DNA from: Chloroflexota bacterium
GTDB taxonomy: Bacteria > Chloroflexota > Anaerolineae > Anaerolineales > Villigracilaceae
Direction: 5' to 3'
Length of the DNA: 64,000 nucleotides
Assembly: GCA_013388685.1 (NCBI GenBank)
Contig: JACAET010000031.1
Location: forward strand, 1 to 64,000
This document shows positions 62,538-64,000 of this stretch, piece by piece. The notes below the pieces were generated by a model. The model was not told the origin of the DNA. It ran no database searches and was given only the letters and a program-made list of their open reading frames with translations. Within the stretch, counting starts at the first letter, position 1. Every line of letters starts with the position of its first letter. Position numbers and translations under genes: made by a program.

Positions 62538-63545
62538 TTATTTCAACGTCTTGATATAGGCAATGATGTCCGCGACTTGTTCTTCCGTGAAGTTATATGC
62601 GGGCATCTGTTGAGCCTCGAAGCCAGCCACAATCTTCGCCTGAGGCTGAAGGATGGACTCTGCCAGGAAGGCATCGTCGGCAATGACTGTCCCGCCGCCG
62701 CTGAGCGGCACTTCAGAGCCAGCCAGTCGGAACCAGGTGGGACCCACACCCGGCGAGCCGTCAATCGAATGGCAGCCGCGGCAACCGTTCGCCGTCACCA
62801 GCGCCAGACCGCGTCCCTCGGGGGTTTGGCCGGCTTCCGCCGCCAACGCCTGCTGTTCCGCCACCCAGGCATCGAAAGCGACCTTTTCCACCACGATCAC
62901 GGGATTTTCCATGTACGCGTGCGATGTGCCGCAAATTTCGGAACAGCGCACCTTATACGTATCGCCAAGCAGTGTCGGTGTGATGCGAAGTTCAGTGATG
63001 CGCCCAGGCACCAGGTCCTGTTTGACGCGGAATTCAGGCACCCAGAAGGAATGAATGACATCCCGCGATGTCATCTTCAAAAGCACCTGCTTGTTCACCG
63101 GCAAATACAGTTCCTTGGAGGTAATCCCATATTCGGGATATTCGAAAGACCATCCCCACTGAAAGCCCGTCACGTTGACCACCATCGCATCGGGGTCGGC
63201 GCGGCGGGTTTCACCCAGGTTCTGTGCACCGACGAACGCCATCCCCAGCACGACCACCAGCGGGATAACCGTCCAGACCACCTCCAGTGTGGTATTCCCC
63301 TCCACATGCACAGCGTCGGTCGTATCGCCTTTCTTCCGGCGGAAGACCAACAGACTGTACAACATCGGCACGACAATCAAAGAAAACAGGAACGACATGG
63401 CTTTGACCTGCAAATCCCAAAGCCAGTCAATCGGACCCGCCTGAGCGCTGGCAGGCACAGGCATCAGCCCTGCCGAATCGAGCCCCACATATGTGAGAAC
63501 CGCCAGCGCAATGACCAGAATTCCCACGATCACAAAATGTCGCAT
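62538..63545 (-). CDS. coxB: Cytochrome c oxidase subunit II with fused cytochrome c (caa3-type)
   Basis: 335 residues. Two membrane helices (after LVIALAVLTYVGL and near AMSFLFSLIVVPMLYSLLVF), CuA domain with HSFWVPEFRVKQDLVPG and CuA loop CSEICGTSHAYM (C-x3-C-x3-H-x2-M), then a linker and a C-terminal cytochrome c domain with CRGCH (heme CxxCH) and axial Met in AQQMPAYNFTEEQVADIIAYI. This fusion defines caa3 oxidases that take electrons from small c cytochromes or alternative complex III. First gene of the cluster; CAGGAGAG precedes ATG 63545. Confidence 0.94.
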   Translation of the reverse strand: MRHFVIVGILVIALAVLTYVGLDSAGLMPVPASAQAGPIDWLWDLQVKAMSFLFSLIVVPMLYSLLVFRRKKGDTTDAVHVEGNTTLEVVWTVIPLVVVLGMAFVGAQNLGETRRADPDAMVVNVTGFQWGWSFEYPEYGITSKELYLPVNKQVLLKMTSRDVIHSFWVPEFRVKQDLVPGRITELRITPTLLGDTYKVRCSEICGTSHAYMENPVIVVEKVAFDAWVAEQQALAAEAGQTPEGRGLALVTANGCRGCHSIDGSPGVGPTWFRLAGSEVPLSGGGTVIADDAFLAESILQPQAKIVAGFEAQQMPAYNFTEEQVADIIAYIKTLK

Positions 63546-63602
63546 AGAAACTCTCTCCTGTTACGAAGTCGAACGCAGACCTCCCCGGTCCACAACCGTT
63601 CT

Positions 63603-63631
63603 AATTTACCAAATTTTCCATTATTTGTCAC
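63603..63631 (-). promoter_or_regulatory. Possible promoter of the cytochrome oxidase cluster
   Basis: On the minus strand GTGACA (63631-63626), 17-nt spacer, TAAATT (63608-63603), about 58 bp before the coxB start. Only moderate match to consensus. Confidence 0.33.
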
Positions 63632-63683
63632 GAATAAAAGGAACAAAAAAAACGCTTCCCGCCCGACCGATGGTTGATTCTCC

Positions 63684-64000
63684 CTAAGAAACCTCACCCA
63701 CCGCCGACAACACCTCTGCACTATGATCGGCAGGGCGCACATTCTCAAACACTTTGACAATCGTTCCGTTGCCGTCAATCAGGAAAGTCGTTCGCAAGGC
63801 CCCTTCGTAGGACTTGCCCATGAACTTTTTGGGTCCCCACACCCCATACAAATCGCAGACCTTGTGACCCTCGTCTGCCAGCAGAGGAAAAGGCAAACTG
63901 AACTTTTGCTTGAACTTCACATGCGACTTGACACTGTCCGGACTGACGCCGAGGATGACCACGCCCGCCTTCTCGTAGGCAGAGTAATCATCGCGGAAGT
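63684..64000 (-). CDS. Peroxiredoxin, BCP/PrxQ type (partial, 5' end outside window)
   Basis: The visible 105 residues are the C-terminal two-thirds: FRDDYSAYEKAGVVILGVSPD, HVKFKQKFSLPFPLLADEGHKVCDLYGVWG, GALRTTFLIDGNGTIVKVFENV. This is the bacterioferritin-comigratory peroxiredoxin pattern; the peroxidatic Cys lies beyond the edge. A GTG at 63962 is internal, not a start. Thiol-dependent reduction of peroxides; divergence from the oxidase genes is not resolved as both read minus. Confidence 0.85.
   Translation of the reverse strand, partial: FRDDYSAYEKAGVVILGVSPDSVKSHVKFKQKFSLPFPLLADEGHKVCDLYGVWGPKKFMGKSYEGALRTTFLIDGNGTIVKVFENVRPADHSAEVLSAVGEVS

Noticed and set aside
60627..63677. A 1016-codon plus-strand open frame across the oxidase genes
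   Set aside because: It is antisense to coxA and coxB, whose motifs are unambiguous, and its translation is rich in His, Arg, Glu and Asp repeats typical of the reverse complement of membrane-protein genes.
1..64000. tRNA, rRNA, CRISPR array, integrase or prophage
   Set aside because: I found no cloverleaf-like T-loop plus acceptor pair, no spaced direct repeats and no mobile-element enzymes on reading through; a covariance-model scan would be needed to exclude small RNAs.

Overview
The window is a 64 kb piece of a GC-moderate bacterial chromosome. The gene set suggests a Chloroflexota of the Anaerolineae type: coenzyme F420 genes next to a caa3 oxidase of the YS-motif (A2) type, GldA/F/G-like ABC genes, several GT-C membrane glycosyltransferases, tadZ and Flp-pilin genes, and many short palindromic intergenic elements. 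This placement is an inference from gene families, because no rRNA or other formal marker is present. I saw no tRNA, rRNA, CRISPR array, integrase, transposase or phage gene.

Region by region. 0.1-1.1 kb: an F420-type PPOX oxidoreductase and an FbiB-C-terminal-like nitroreductase. 1.3-3.7 kb (minus): a small pilus-like operon with a receiver-TadZ/CpaE ATPase, a class III pilin head fused to a lectin-like domain, and an anchored carboxypeptidase-regulatory-like domain. 3.9-7.0 kb: a hybrid histidine kinase and its Hpt protein. 7.1-9.8 kb: cofD-cofC and an F420-dependent luciferase-like oxidoreductase. 9.8-12.5 kb: cinA C-domain and a transmembrane Ser/Thr kinase. 12.6-16.8 kb: a PlsC-like acyltransferase and the oxidative pentose phosphate genes pgl, gnd and zwf. 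16.9-22.8 kb (minus): GPH-family sugar transporter, methyltransferase, ComEA, GNAT, CPBP protease, a GT-C glycosyltransferase and a SET-domain methyltransferase. 23.2-27.5 kb (minus): a polyamine-type ABC operon with a recognisable promoter and terminator.

27.6-34.3 kb (minus): a phosphodiester glycosidase and a MacAB-like export operon, one of whose ATPases carries a C-terminal cyclic-nucleotide-binding domain. 34.5-36.4 kb (minus): GNAT, radical SAM enzyme and lipoprotein. 36.5-42.4 kb (plus): upp, a zinc alcohol dehydrogenase, a SAM methyltransferase interrupted by two adjacent in-frame TGA codons, a CoxE-like VWA protein, and an enoyl-CoA hydratase flanked by two similar stand-alone receivers. 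42.4-48 kb: GT4 glycosyltransferase, a membrane protein paired with a beta-propeller/zinc-ribbon protein, AlaX-like editing protein and small envelope proteins. 48-52 kb: GldA/F/G-like ABC operon with a DUF4340 protein. 52.1-53.4 kb: the primary sigma factor. 53.6-56.3 kb: two GT-C membrane proteins. 56.4-63.5 kb (minus): caa3 cytochrome oxidase structural and assembly genes, with IV-III and CtaA-CtaB fusions. The right edge cuts a peroxiredoxin.

The most provocative observation is the tandem TGA in the methyltransferase at 38.46 kb. A 17-nt hairpin with a GGUC-containing apex lies 11 nt downstream, at the place and size expected of a bacterial SECIS element. It may be a decaying gene or a selenocysteine-recoded one, and the sequence alone cannot decide.
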